In this document: piece after piece, positions 16,264-23,277 of the stretch
Numbering within the stretch: the stretch's first letter is position 1
Layout: every line of letters begins with the position of its first letter
NCBI GenBank assembly: GCA_027694045.1
Contig: JAQEWB010000001.1
Span: 682,001-746,000, forward strand
DNA: 64,000 bases
From: Bacillaceae bacterium OF18-1A
Lineage (GTDB): Bacteria; Bacillota; Bacilli; Bacillales; Bacillaceae_G
Direction of reading: 5' to 3'
The notes under the pieces: generated by a model
The model's database searches: none
Seen by the model: the letters and a program-made list of their open reading frames with translations, nothing else
What the model was told of the DNA's origin: nothing
Made by a program: the position numbers and the translations under genes

Positions 16264-16770
16264 TTAATTCGCAATCAACTTACGGAACAGTTCTTCGTTC
16301 CTTGTGTCTAGCGCGTAATCGATGAGTTGTGCTTTACCGAGTTTTTCTAAGTCATTCATTACCTGCGCTAGTTCCACTCGAACTGCCATTGGTAAGTCCG
16401 TTTCATCCGTGCCGTTGCCTTCTAGTACTTCGATGAATTGAGGATGCATATATTTATCAGCAAAGTTTAATGCGATAAAAATGTCTTCTTTCGGATGGAA
16501 ACGAATATGATCAAATGCTTTATCGGGATCTTCAGAAACAAGATTGTTGCTGTAATATTTAAATGGCACTGTTTTCGTACTTTGAGCAGACATAAATAAC
16601 GCAATTGGTTTATCAAACTCAACGTTTTCCACAAAATGAACTCTTTTTAATGCCCCTTCATTTTTCAGGAAATACTCCAGCATCCAAAAGCACTCTTTCC
16701 ATTTCATTTTGTTGTGCTGTAAAAACCACTCGATAAACTCACGCTTCTTCTCAACCGACACGTCGCTCAT
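16264..16770 (-). CDS. YpiB/ReoY-family protein (UPF0302, IDEAL domain)
   Basis: A 168-residue protein. The first 110 residues match the UPF0302 pattern known from Bacillus YpiB and Listeria ReoY: KKREFIEWFLQHNKMKWKEC, VHFVENVEF, TVPFKYY, IRFHPKEDIFIALNF, PQFIEVLE. The C-terminal 45 residues contain an IDEAL-type segment (AQLIDYALDTRNEELFRKLI). Start 16770 follows an AAGGGGG site. In Listeria, ReoY works with ReoM to steer ClpCP-dependent turnover of MurA, which sets peptidoglycan synthesis. A phage copy is unusual and may interfere with that control. Family assignment good; role inferred. Confidence 0.8.
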   Translation of the reverse strand: MSDVSVEKKREFIEWFLQHNKMKWKECFWMLEYFLKNEGALKRVHFVENVEFDKPIALFMSAQSTKTVPFKYYSNNLVSEDPDKAFDHIRFHPKEDIFIALNFADKYMHPQFIEVLEGNGTDETDLPMAVRVELAQVMNDLEKLGKAQLIDYALDTRNEELFRKLIAN

Positions 16771-16948
16771 GCAGTAACCCCCTTTTCCATTCTTCAAATT
16801 TTTCTATCCAAGCATTCCAATTTTCTTTTTGCGCGGCTTCTTGTTGCTTTGCTACCTCGCAAGTACAACCTTTAATCGTTACCGCCCCAGGAAAAATTTC
16901 TGTATGAATTACACCAGTGTTACTGCATGTTTTGCACATTTTCTTCAC
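16751..16948 (-). CDS. Small cysteine-cluster phage protein (65 aa)
   Basis: MKKMCKTCSNTGVIHTEIF followed by KGCTCEVAKQQ gives CxxC...CxC, a DnaJ-like half zinc ribbon, then a charged helix (NWNAWIEKFEEWKRG). Its stop overlaps the YpiB-like start region by 20 bases and its ATG overlaps the helicase-loader stop by 4 bases. I associate this kind of short protein with the replication block of cereus-group phages; function unknown. Confidence 0.6.
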   Translation of the reverse strand: MKKMCKTCSNTGVIHTEIFPGAVTIKGCTCEVAKQQEAAQKENWNAWIEKFEEWKRGLLHERRVG

Positions 16949-17847
16949 TCCTTTTCGAATCTTCTTAATCGATAATTGTTACCGTTCATTTCAATAACTT
17001 CCGTTTCATCATCAAAGATGCGGCTGAAAATACGTTCGTCATATATCCCAAACAAAGCTTGTACGGAATGGTTTGTTGTATAAATCGTGTGCCTTCCAAT
17101 TCGGCTATCAATAATTTCAAACATTTTTTTTCGGGCCCACTTATGCTTTTTTAGCTCTTCTTCATCATCCGGTTCCTTTTCAGCCCCAAGATCATCAATG
17201 ACTAAGCACTCAATTTTAGAAAGCATTGTCAGTAACTCATCTTCTGTCATATCGCTCTTACGGCTATATGTGGACTTCAGTTTAGTAAAGAGCTTTTCTT
17301 CCGTAATGAAGCAAGCACTTATACCACGTTTCATTAACTCTTTTGTCATCGATACAGCTAAATGACTTTTACCAGTTCCATAATCACCGACAAGCATGAT
17401 GTTTTGCCCGATTTTCTTGTTAAACGTTTGTACGTACTGCTCACATGCTTCTTTCGCATCATGAAGTTGTTGACTTGGCGGTACGTAATTTTGAAACGTT
17501 GCCTTTTTCAACTTTTGATTAATCAAGCTGCCATCCTCAAATCCTTTAAATAACTTGAGAACCTTTTCTTTCACATGCATTTCTTGTGCTTCCGTTGCTA
17601 ATTGCTGGTCTTCCTTCTCAACTGTCTTACACTGCGGACAAAATTCTTTTCCTGTCTCTTTATCAATAAGCATGCGTTTGTTGCACACATCTTTTATGTT
17701 CTTCTTACCTACAACGAAAGTATTTTGGCATCGATTCGGTGACAATTGAAACATTTCCACCGCTTGCTTCCTAGCTTTTTGAGAAATCGTACTTGCTGAA
17801 GAATTCTTCACTTGATTTACCTGATTTACTTGTTTTAACTGACCCAT
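16945..17847 (-). CDS. Phage helicase loader, DnaC/DnaI-type AAA+ ATPase
   Basis: A 300-residue DnaC-like loader. An N-terminal zinc-binding region has C...CNKR...FCPQC (about residues 40-75), as in DnaI. The AAA+ core shows Walker A GDYGTGKS, Walker B CLVIDDLGAE, sensor TIYTTNHS and the arginine-finger region DERIFSRIFDD. It loads the replicative helicase on the origin opened by the initiator encoded directly upstream. ATG 17847 is preferred to the GTG three codons earlier. Its first codons overlap the initiator gene by 77 bases and contain a short QVNQVNQV repeat. Confidence 0.92.
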   Translation of the reverse strand: MGQLKQVNQVNQVKNSSASTISQKARKQAVEMFQLSPNRCQNTFVVGKKNIKDVCNKRMLIDKETGKEFCPQCKTVEKEDQQLATEAQEMHVKEKVLKLFKGFEDGSLINQKLKKATFQNYVPPSQQLHDAKEACEQYVQTFNKKIGQNIMLVGDYGTGKSHLAVSMTKELMKRGISACFITEEKLFTKLKSTYSRKSDMTEDELLTMLSKIECLVIDDLGAEKEPDDEEELKKHKWARKKMFEIIDSRIGRHTIYTTNHSVQALFGIYDERIFSRIFDDETEVIEMNGNNYRLRRFEKE

Positions 17848-18700
17848 TCGATCCACCGCCTTTTACTTTTCCTGTTCGCTTATTTGCGTTACGACGAAAG
17901 TCTTCTTCAGCTGATTCAATATCAGCTAATGTACGAATGTTGTTATTAGCCCAATCTTCTAAAATACCCACTGCATAATTCCATCGCTTGTTTTTTCGTA
18001 AAGCTCTTTGCATAGCAGCGATAACTACTTCTTCGCTTAAATCATCTATCCAGTGACCGATTTCTTCCGAGACAAACGGCTTTATCATACCGAAATTTTC
18101 TTCATAAAATTTGAAGCAATTCGGACTGCTACTACTACTTACATTCTCTGTAGTAGTCTTTGTAGTAATCTCTGTATTTGTCTTTACTTCTAAGTTAGGA
18201 GGGTCCTTACTTTCAAGTAAGGAGGGTGGTAACTTTGAAGTAGGGAGGGTGTTTACTTCTAAGTCACCAGGGTCTTCCTCAACTGGCTGATACATACTAG
18301 AAATTTTCTTAATTTCCGATGCTACAGGTTCTACAAACATTACGTTATTCAAAACTTTTCCATCTACATGGATGGTGCGAAATTCAATGTTTATTAGAAT
18401 CATGTCTGTTAAAAGGTCACACGCCCTTTTTACCTGCAATTTCGTAAAACCGAATGTATCTGCCAATTGTTGATAATTCTTTTGCAACTTATCAGATTTA
18501 AATTTTTTCTTGTATGTGATTTTTCCGTTTATTTCATCACGTATAACTGTAGGTCTATACCAATAAACAACTTCACTTAAGACCATGATTGCTACAATGT
18601 GTGGCTTCCCATTACTAAAAGTGATGCGATTAAACCATTCATGATCTACCAGATTTCCTTTTAGGTTCAACTCTCCAATTTCAGATACAGCCTTACTCAT
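17771..18700 (-). CDS. Phage replication initiator, winged helix plus DnaD-like domain
   Basis: A 309-residue replisome-organiser protein. The N-terminal part (about 1-130) has a winged-helix region with LQKNYQQLADTFGFTKLQVK. After a variable serine/threonine-rich linker (about 135-190) comes a DnaB/DnaD C-terminal-like domain (FYEENFGMIKPFVSEEIGHW; AVGILEDWANNNIRTLADIE). The linker DNA contains four 23-bp iterons (18186-18273), so the origin probably lies inside its own initiator gene, as in lambda-type phages. It would bind there and recruit the loader encoded next. Confidence 0.87.
   Translation of the reverse strand: MSKAVSEIGELNLKGNLVDHEWFNRITFSNGKPHIVAIMVLSEVVYWYRPTVIRDEINGKITYKKKFKSDKLQKNYQQLADTFGFTKLQVKRACDLLTDMILINIEFRTIHVDGKVLNNVMFVEPVASEIKKISSMYQPVEEDPGDLEVNTLPTSKLPPSLLESKDPPNLEVKTNTEITTKTTTENVSSSSSPNCFKFYEENFGMIKPFVSEEIGHWIDDLSEEVVIAAMQRALRKNKRWNYAVGILEDWANNNIRTLADIESAEEDFRRNANKRTGKVKGGGSNGSVKTSKSGKSSEEFFSKYDFSKS
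18186..18273. repeat. Four 19-bp iterons at 23-bp spacing, probable phage replication origin
   Basis: Four direct repeats start at 18186, 18209, 18232 and 18255, exactly 23 bases apart. The consensus is ACTTYNAAGTARGGAGGGT; the first three are close to identical and the fourth keeps ACTTCTAAGT and AGGGT. They lie in the linker of the initiator gene. 23 is not a multiple of three, so the coding frame shifts between copies and the repeat is conserved as DNA, not as a peptide repeat. This is the layout of iteron origins bound by the initiator. Confidence 0.8.
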
Positions 18701-18705
18701 GCTAG

Positions 18706-18888
18706 CTACCCCCTTATGCTACAAATCGCGATGTAAGACTCATTTTCCTTAATGACTTTCTCTATCCGATAACCTGGATAGTTGTTGTGTATATAACGTG
18801 CAATCAACTGTTTTAACTCATCTTTTGATTGTGCTCTCTCCCACAATTTGCGAGAGAGAAGCACCTTTGATTTGTTACTCACCTTCAA
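18706..18888 (-). CDS. Small hypothetical phage protein (60 aa)
   Basis: A basic 60-residue protein with helix-strand pattern (LWERAQSKDELKQLIARYIH; EKVIKENESYIAICSIRG). It overlaps the end of recT by 14 bases and precedes the initiator by 5 bases. No known domain; placed in the recombination-replication operon. Confidence 0.55.
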   Translation of the reverse strand: MKVSNKSKVLLSRKLWERAQSKDELKQLIARYIHNNYPGYRIEKVIKENESYIAICSIRG

Positions 18889-19681
18889 TCACGAATTCTT
18901 CTTGTCCGTTCCCTTCAGTTGGCTGCTCTACTTCGAATGAATCAGCTTCGATGAATTCTGGTTCTTCTGTGATATCTTTACGAACCACTTCGTCATGTTG
19001 CGCTTGTGACTGTACTTCGATGCTGATTGGTAAGTATTTAAACATGTAACGAACCACTGTTTTCTTTGCCATTTCTTCATAATCTGTCTTCCAAGGGCTA
19101 TAGTTGGAATTCGCAGAAGCGGAACGACCACGACGTTTTTCAATTTCACTCTTCGGCATAAATTCCATTTGATGACCACCATCTTTGAAATGCGCGACTG
19201 CATACGCTCCGATAAACTCACCACGATCACCAAATGATGGTTTGTGTTTCAGTTGAGGATGTAGACCTAACTCGTATTCAAACTCATCATTTTCATACAC
19301 TGCATGTGCATAGATACTTTGAATGTGACCAGAACGTCTTGCCAAATCAATCATGCCTTTATATCCGATAATGAAAGTTGCTTCACTCTTGTACGGTAAG
19401 ATGTAGCAATGACCAAGTAATCCAGGTTCAAGCCCTAACTGTACGGCTTGCATAACAGCTCCCATAAGCGATGGTACCTTGCATTCAAGTAACTTTGGAT
19501 TTGTACGAATTGTTGTAAGTGCAATTCGGCTCATACGATCCATGCTCATGTGTTTTGGTAGTACTTCTGCAAAACGTGGTGCCATTTTCTTCATATACGC
19601 TTCTACTGTTTGTTCAGGTGTTACAGGTGCGCTTGCCTTACGATTTGCTAATTGATTTTTAACATCTTTGTTAGTTGCCAT
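18875..19681 (-). CDS. recT: RecT-family single-strand annealing recombinase
   Basis: A 268-residue RecT protein, which coats single-stranded DNA and anneals it to complementary strands. The family core is plain: LECKVPSLMGAVMQAVQLGL, EPGLLGHCYILPY, ATFIIGYKGMIDLARRSGHI, then WKTDYEEMAKKTVVRYMFKYLP. The tail is acidic (EEPEFIEADSFEVEQPTE). It follows the YqaJ exonuclease gene, so the two form a Red/RecET-like pair as in the B. subtilis skin element (yqaJ-yqaK). Confidence 0.95.
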   Translation of the reverse strand: MATNKDVKNQLANRKASAPVTPEQTVEAYMKKMAPRFAEVLPKHMSMDRMSRIALTTIRTNPKLLECKVPSLMGAVMQAVQLGLEPGLLGHCYILPYKSEATFIIGYKGMIDLARRSGHIQSIYAHAVYENDEFEYELGLHPQLKHKPSFGDRGEFIGAYAVAHFKDGGHQMEFMPKSEIEKRRGRSASANSNYSPWKTDYEEMAKKTVVRYMFKYLPISIEVQSQAQHDEVVRKDITEEPEFIEADSFEVEQPTEGNGQEEFVIEGE

Positions 19682-19696
19682 TATTTATTTCCTCCC

Positions 19697-20632
19697 TTAT
19701 TTAACCGTGAATTTTCTTGAAATAGATTCTTTAGCATACTGCTCATATAAATCTGGGTGCTCTACTTTAAATCGCTTACTATCAAAACGATTTGTTTTAT
19801 ATGACTTCCAATACACTTTGTAGTTTTCAGTTCCACCAACTTCATTGGTACCGAGTTTTGCTTTGATTTTATTTTCGTACTCTGCCTTTTGCTCTTGCAG
19901 CACTTTAATCTCTCTATCCACTTGATCACGAGCTTCAATGAGAAGTTCTTCTTGCTTACCTAAACTTACAAAGCTATCTGTAATGGACTCTGGATATAAA
20001 TGTTTAAGTAATTCTGTTGATGCATCTGAACCATCAAACATCGGTGGTTCGTTCTTCTCAACGTTGTTGAGCCAAAAGTCTTTTTCAATATCGATAAGGT
20101 ACTGAATCAATTCCTCATCGCGTTCAATTTTTTTATGAACAAACTTATTACCACCGATGAGTACTGCAATCCACCATGCTTCATAGCCAGTTACGGCCAT
20201 ATAATGTTGACACTGTAAGAGGTACGCTGCTGGGACTTCTTCATCTTCCCACTCTTTTTTTAAATATTCCGACGCCGTTTTGCATTCAAGTCCAATTTTT
20301 CCACCGACAATTAATCGGTCTACATTTGCTAACATCCACGGATATTCAGGATGTTGAAGGATTGCATTTCTACGCTGTACTTTTAAATCCGTACGTTTTG
20401 CAAATTCTTTTGCTACTACTTCTTCCAAAACATTACCGAAGTATGCCGCTTCACTTTGTATATCTTCCTTTTCAATCGCTTGTGTTTTTTCAAGGAACAC
20501 TTGAACCGCTGATTTCCATTTATTTAAACCTGCAATTGCAGAAACATCTGAACCACCAATACCTTGTGTACGTGCTTGCAGCCACTGTATATGGTCCATG
20601 TTGAGCGTATTAACCAATACTTTTGCTTGCAT
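19697..20632 (-). CDS. yqaJ: YqaJ-family viral recombinase exonuclease
   Basis: A 311-residue exonuclease of the lambda-exo/YqaJ fold that makes the single strands RecT anneals. Motifs include GIGGSDVSAIAGLNKW near the N-terminus, FGNVLEEVVAKEF, the metal-binding D in ANVDRLIVGGKIGLECKTAS (about residues 115-135, giving D...ExK) and LLQCQHYMAVTGYEAWWIAV. The C-terminal 70 residues form a coiled region. It stands in the order yqaI-yqaJ-recT as in the skin prophage. Confidence 0.92.
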   Translation of the reverse strand: MQAKVLVNTLNMDHIQWLQARTQGIGGSDVSAIAGLNKWKSAVQVFLEKTQAIEKEDIQSEAAYFGNVLEEVVAKEFAKRTDLKVQRRNAILQHPEYPWMLANVDRLIVGGKIGLECKTASEYLKKEWEDEEVPAAYLLQCQHYMAVTGYEAWWIAVLIGGNKFVHKKIERDEELIQYLIDIEKDFWLNNVEKNEPPMFDGSDASTELLKHLYPESITDSFVSLGKQEELLIEARDQVDREIKVLQEQKAEYENKIKAKLGTNEVGGTENYKVYWKSYKTNRFDSKRFKVEHPDLYEQYAKESISRKFTVK

Positions 20633-20683
20633 GTTCTATCCACTCGCTTTCTGTGATATACTAGCCATAACTTATCTTTTAAA

Positions 20684-20711
20684 GGGGACTCATTGCAGTG
20701 AGTCCTTTTTC
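20684..20711 (+). terminator. Plus-strand hairpin terminator of a short unit
   Basis: GGACTCA-TTGCAG-TGAGTCC (7 bp, extendable by two G-T pairs) followed by TTTTT on the plus strand. It lies between two minus-strand genes. An extended -10 (TGATATACT, 20654-20662) about 22 bases upstream of the stem makes a miniature plus-strand transcription unit. Confidence 0.55.
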
Positions 20712-20923
20712 TATTCCCCTGCGGTTTTCTTCTCAAATCCAAGCTGCGTAATCATGTAATCCATGATGCTATCCCTTAGAACCACTTCACCATCTGGTGC
20801 GATTAAGAACTCGTCACCTGGTAGAATTTCATTACCTAATGCATCCTCAATTGGATGGTCTATCATTTGTTCTTGTGGATCCGCTTTACCATAACCGTTG
20901 TGCATTGCCATCGGGTTATCCAT
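20711..20923 (-). CDS. yqaI: YqaI-like phage protein (70 aa)
   Basis: A small protein with MDNPMAMHNGYG at the start, ILPGDEFLIAPDGEVVLRDS in the middle and MDYMITQLGFEKK at the end. This order resembles skin-element YqaI (MENPM..., a GDE/DGGEIILRE-type middle, QLGFE end), and it also precedes yqaJ and recT. Start 20923 matches that alignment; ATG 20944 is possible. Role unknown; its conserved linkage suggests a helper of the recombination pair. Confidence 0.65.
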   Translation of the reverse strand: MDNPMAMHNGYGKADPQEQMIDHPIEDALGNEILPGDEFLIAPDGEVVLRDSIMDYMITQLGFEKKTAGE

Positions 20924-20988
20924 CGCCTTACTCACCCCCTTCATCGGAAGAATGAACTATGGTATAATCATGCTGACTCATATTTTTG

Positions 20989-21026
20989 CAAACCGTTCTA
21001 GGGGTAGGACGGTTTGTTTTGTTTTT
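20989..21026 (+). terminator. Plus-strand hairpin terminator of a second short unit
   Basis: CAAACCGTTCTA-GGGG-TAGGACGGTTTG is a 12-bp stem with one wobble pair and a GGGG loop, followed by TTTTGTTTTT on the plus strand. An extended -10 (TGGTATAAT, 20960-20968) lies 20 bases upstream of the stem. No gene is encoded between them. Confidence 0.6.
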
Positions 21027-21346
21027 CATCCGACTTCTCCCGAAAGAGTAATGTAATGAGCTCTCTCCACCACACTTGCATCCACGCCCTGACTTTTTAA
21101 CCGCTGAATCACTTTAAGAATCTTTTTACGATACCTTTCACGTTCCACATCGTGTTTTTCTTTCGCTCGATATAGTGCTGCAAGTTCTCTTCTAGCTAAC
21201 CTTGCTTCCTTAATCCATGTACAAAGTGCGATTGGATCATGTTGCTTTAATGCTTCGATTTGCATGTGATTGCAATACTTTAAAAATCCATCTAATACTT
21301 GTTTCTTTTGCATATCTCTTGGTAAAACTGGTGCTGTTATGCTCAT
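21026..21346 (-). CDS. Hypothetical early phage protein (106 aa)
   Basis: A strongly basic, helical protein (ALCTWIKEARLARRELAALY; KEKHDVERERYRKKILKVIQ). Its ATG overlaps the preceding stop by 4 bases, so it is coupled to the upstream early gene. The skin element has a DnaA-interacting protein (YqaH) at a similar position before yqaI, but I see no convincing sequence match, so no function is given. Confidence 0.55.
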   Translation of the reverse strand: MSITAPVLPRDMQKKQVLDGFLKYCNHMQIEALKQHDPIALCTWIKEARLARRELAALYRAKEKHDVERERYRKKILKVIQRLKSQGVDASVVERAHYITLSGEVG

Positions 21347-21711
21347 TCGCTTTGCTCCTTTTCTTTTCGTTCGATATCTCGTTCAATCGTTCGTATATGA
21401 CTTTTAACTCTGCTACGAAATGGTCCGCTTACTTGCATTGCTTTGATTACTAACCAAAAATCAAGTATTTGTTCATCGACCACAAACTGTTTGAAAATGT
21501 TTTTATAACAAAACAAATTGATAATCGTAGCGTGACCAGCTAATGCAAGTGTTGCTTCGTAAGACTTTGCTGATTTCGAATCTTCAGCAACTCCCTCGCG
21601 CAATAACTTTTCATCCTCCATCACTTCTAGTACCTCAAATCCTGCTTCTACATGTTGTTTAATTCTTTCTTGTAACTCTTTCGGTGCTTCTTCCAACTTG
21701 ATTGATTTCAT
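21343..21711 (-). CDS. Hypothetical early phage protein (122 aa)
   Basis: A soluble helical protein: KELQERIKQHVEAGFEVLEV near the start, a moderately hydrophobic middle (ATLALAGHATIINLFCYKNI) and a very charged end (RTIERDIERKEKEQSE). It overlaps both neighbours by 4 bases. No domain recognised. Confidence 0.55.
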   Translation of the reverse strand: MKSIKLEEAPKELQERIKQHVEAGFEVLEVMEDEKLLREGVAEDSKSAKSYEATLALAGHATIINLFCYKNIFKQFVVDEQILDFWLVIKAMQVSGPFRSRVKSHIRTIERDIERKEKEQSE

Positions 21712-21866
21712 ATTCTTTTCTCCTTTCGTAACTGCTCAATTTCTTGTTGTAACTGCTCATGCTCGTTGATAAGTTTTTCAATCAAAGTACCTACTAGCGC
21801 TCCACCACCTACGAATGACACGATAACCACCGCTACCATAAAGAGACTGAATGTACTTTCAACCAA
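21708..21866 (-). CDS. Small single-pass membrane protein with coiled-coil tail (52 aa)
   Basis: From TTG 21866 the product has one hydrophobic segment (about residues 5-27, TFSLFMVAVVIVSFVGGGAL) and then a heptad-like charged tail (NEHEQLQQEIEQLRKEKRI). A strong AGGAGG lies 9 bases before this TTG, and starting there avoids overlap with the excisionase-like gene; an ATG further upstream would overlap it. Possibly an inner-membrane early protein. Function unknown. Confidence 0.55.
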   Translation of the reverse strand: MVESTFSLFMVAVVIVSFVGGGALVGTLIEKLINEHEQLQQEIEQLRKEKRI

Positions 21867-21879
21867 TGTAAGAGTCCTC

Positions 21880-22149
21880 CTATACGATTTTTTCAGCTTG
21901 TTGTTCCATCCACTCATAAAATTTATGAGTAATGATCATCCACCGCTTACCCTCTCTAAATGCTGGGAATCCATCAGTTTTAACAATTTCATACATTCTG
22001 TTCTTACCAACTCCCAGAATCTCCATCGCTTCTTCTAAAGTGAGTAGGGGCTTTTGATTATTAACTTGCGACTGTTGACTTTGAAGAAGCTCCATTAATG
22101 GCTGAATTGCTTTTGTTACTGCTTGTTGAATTTGTTCTTCAATGGTCAT
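21880..22149 (-). CDS. Excisionase-like HTH protein
   Basis: An 89-residue protein. After a glutamine-rich N-terminus comes an HTH_17 (MerR-like) domain: LLTLEEAMEILGVGKNRMYE, then TDGFPAFREGKRWMI and a C-terminal helix. This is the usual excisionase/AlpA-type DNA-binding domain. It sits directly after an operator (22187-22207) and is the second gene of the early operon, far from the integrase. It could be an excisionase or an early regulator. The ATG at 22149 follows a GAGAGGAG site. Confidence 0.72.
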   Translation of the reverse strand: MTIEEQIQQAVTKAIQPLMELLQSQQSQVNNQKPLLTLEEAMEILGVGKNRMYEIVKTDGFPAFREGKRWMIITHKFYEWMEQQAEKIV

Positions 22150-22186
22150 TTTGTTTCGCTCCTCTCTATTTAACTTAACCAATTTT

Positions 22187-22207
22187 AACTTAACTATAAG
22201 TTAAGTT
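22187..22207. promoter_or_regulatory. Operator O1 (8-5-8 inverted repeat)
   Basis: AACTTAAC-TATAA-GTTAAGTT, perfect 8-bp arms. It overlaps the 3' end of the Cro-like gene, just upstream of the excisionase-like gene. An extra half-site (AACTTAAC) lies at 22172-22179. Two more copies flank the repressor promoter region (22439 and 22512). Confidence 0.7.
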
Positions 22208-22397
22208 ATGGACAAAAAATTTTAATCGCATCTAGTTTCACCTTCAAAAACTCAGCAATTTTTACAATTAAATCATAATAAGGGCGGCGTTTGCCATTTT
22301 CTATATACCAGTAGTGCACCTCGGTAATACCAACGGCTTCAGCTACTTCCTTACATGTATACCCTTGCTCTACACGTAGCTGCTTTAGAGTTTTCAT
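22206..22397 (-). CDS. Cro-like HTH repressor (63 aa)
   Basis: A minimal XRE/Cro HTH protein: MKTLKQLRVEQGYTCKEVAE, then AVGITEVHYWYIENGKRRP and a final helix. It is the first gene of the minus-strand early operon, divergent from the CI-like repressor, and its upstream region holds operator O2. This matches Cro: an early protein that competes with the repressor for shared operators. The stop falls inside operator O1. Confidence 0.85.
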   Translation of the reverse strand: MKTLKQLRVEQGYTCKEVAEAVGITEVHYWYIENGKRRPYYDLIVKIAEFLKVKLDAIKIFCP

Positions 22398-22438
22398 ATG
22401 TAACTCCTCTCTTCCGTTTTTGTTGTTAAGTACATAAT

Positions 22439-22459
22439 AACTTAACCTAAAGTTAAGTT
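22439..22459. promoter_or_regulatory. Operator O2 (8-5-8 inverted repeat)
   Basis: AACTTAAC-CTAAA-GTTAAGTT, same 8-bp arms and 5-bp spacer as O1. It lies about 40 bases upstream of the Cro-like ATG, where it would block the early promoter. Confidence 0.75.
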
Positions 22460-22511
22460 CAAGTGTTTTATAAAACTTTTTTTAAAAAAATTTATAAAAA
22501 TTTTGTCTTCC

Positions 22512-22532
22512 CACTTAACTGATAGTTAATAT
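22512..22532. promoter_or_regulatory. Operator O3, degenerate, next to the repressor promoter
   Basis: CACTTAAC-TGATA-GTTAATAT keeps most of one arm and GTTAA of the other. It abuts a plus-strand TATAAT (22532-22537), so a protein bound here would control the repressor's own promoter. The weaker match fits a lower-affinity autoregulatory site. Confidence 0.5.
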
Positions 22533-22541
22533 ATAATGACA

Positions 22542-22600
22542 GTGTGGCATCGTGTAGCATACGTGCATTGTCTTATAGCCCGTGTAACACCGTGTGTCAT
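22542..22600 (+). repeat. Four GTGTNNCAY repeats in two 10-bp-phased pairs
   Basis: GTGTGGCAT (22542), GTGTAGCAT (22552), GTGTAACAC (22582) and GTGTGTCAT (22592) form two pairs, each with 10-base spacing and 30 bases between the inner copies; a shorter CGTGCAT lies at 22562. They fall between the repressor's -10 box and its start codon, so they are in the leader of its mRNA and also on one face of the DNA helix. Confidence 0.55.
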
Positions 22601-22668
22601 ACTGCCAAAGTAATAAAAAAGAAATAATTTCATATAAAATAGATAAAATAAACTTGGGGTGTTTTATT

Positions 22669-23022
22669 ATGTTTAGTCATGAGAGGTTAAAATCGCTAAT
22701 TGATCAAAGAGGGATTTCCCAACAACAGTTAGCCGACGCAATCGGTGTTAGTCATGTTTCTGTTTATAATTACGTTGAAGGAAAAAAATCACCGGGTACA
22801 CGTACGCTTCAAAAAATAGCGAATCATTTAAAAGTTACTACTGATTTTCTATTAGGACTATCTGATTCGCCAGAGTTAACAGCAGACCAAGATCTACAAC
22901 TTACACAAGAAGCGCAAGAGATTCTTCAAATCATTAATGATTTACCTGAAGAACAACGAAAAAAGGCATTGGAACAACTAGAAATGTTTGTGAATTACGA
23001 AAAAGCTAAAGGGAATATATAA
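22669..23022 (+). CDS. CI-like XRE repressor (117 aa)
   Basis: N-terminal XRE HTH (about residues 5-60): RLKSLIDQRGISQQQLADAI, then GVSHVSVYNYVEGKKSPGTR. A short helical C-terminus follows (EILQIINDLPEEQRKKALEQ) with no peptidase domain, so it cannot be inactivated by RecA-type self-cleavage. Divergent from the Cro-like gene across three shared operators, it is the probable lysogeny repressor. ATG 22669 follows GGGGTG; earlier in-frame starts would run through the leader repeats. A terminator follows that it shares with the arbitrium region. Confidence 0.85.
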   Translation: MFSHERLKSLIDQRGISQQQLADAIGVSHVSVYNYVEGKKSPGTRTLQKIANHLKVTTDFLLGLSDSPELTADQDLQLTQEAQEILQIINDLPEEQRKKALEQLEMFVNYEKAKGNI

Positions 23023-23024
23023 CG

Positions 23025-23060
23025 AAAAAAGACTATCCGAAGATTAGATAGTCTTTTTTA
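23025..23060. terminator. Bidirectional terminator between repressor and arbitrium region
   Basis: AAAAAAGACTATC...GATAGTCTTTTTT, a 7-bp core stem flanked by A- and T-runs on both sides, so it can end both the plus-strand repressor transcript and the minus-strand candidate aimX transcript. Confidence 0.8.
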
Positions 23061-23186
23061 CATTGCTTTTTCTCTTTTAGGTTCGCTCAAACAGATAGAT
23101 AGCAATGTCTCTTTTGGACTATCTTCTCCTTGTAGAAGTAATAAAGCTTGTTTAATCAGATTAATTTCCCCTTCTGCATTCTTCAT
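23058..23186 (-). CDS. 42-aa protein at the aimX position
   Basis: The product begins MKNAEGEINLIKQALLLLQG and ends EPKREKAM: an amphipathic helical peptide with no signal sequence. It is the next gene downstream of aimP, where SPbeta-type arbitrium loci carry aimX, the small lysogeny-inhibiting gene whose expression AimR controls. A hairpin (23278-23310) separates aimP from it and a terminator ends it. The ribosome site is weak (AAGAGAAG). aimX genes are not conserved in sequence, so the call rests on position only. Confidence 0.5.
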   Translation of the reverse strand: MKNAEGEINLIKQALLLLQGEDSPKETLLSICLSEPKREKAM

Positions 23187-23277
23187 CTTCTCTTATCCCC
23201 TTATCACTCTTGTTATTTTTTCACATAAATTTCTTTTTTAATCGTAAACCTAAAAAGGAAACTTCCCCTAAAACTAC

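Noticed and set aside
23203..23208. ATCACT next to the candidate aimX as an SPbeta-type AimR half-site.
   Set aside because: No matching AGTGAT half-site is found at a suitable distance, and AimR sites are expected to differ between clades.
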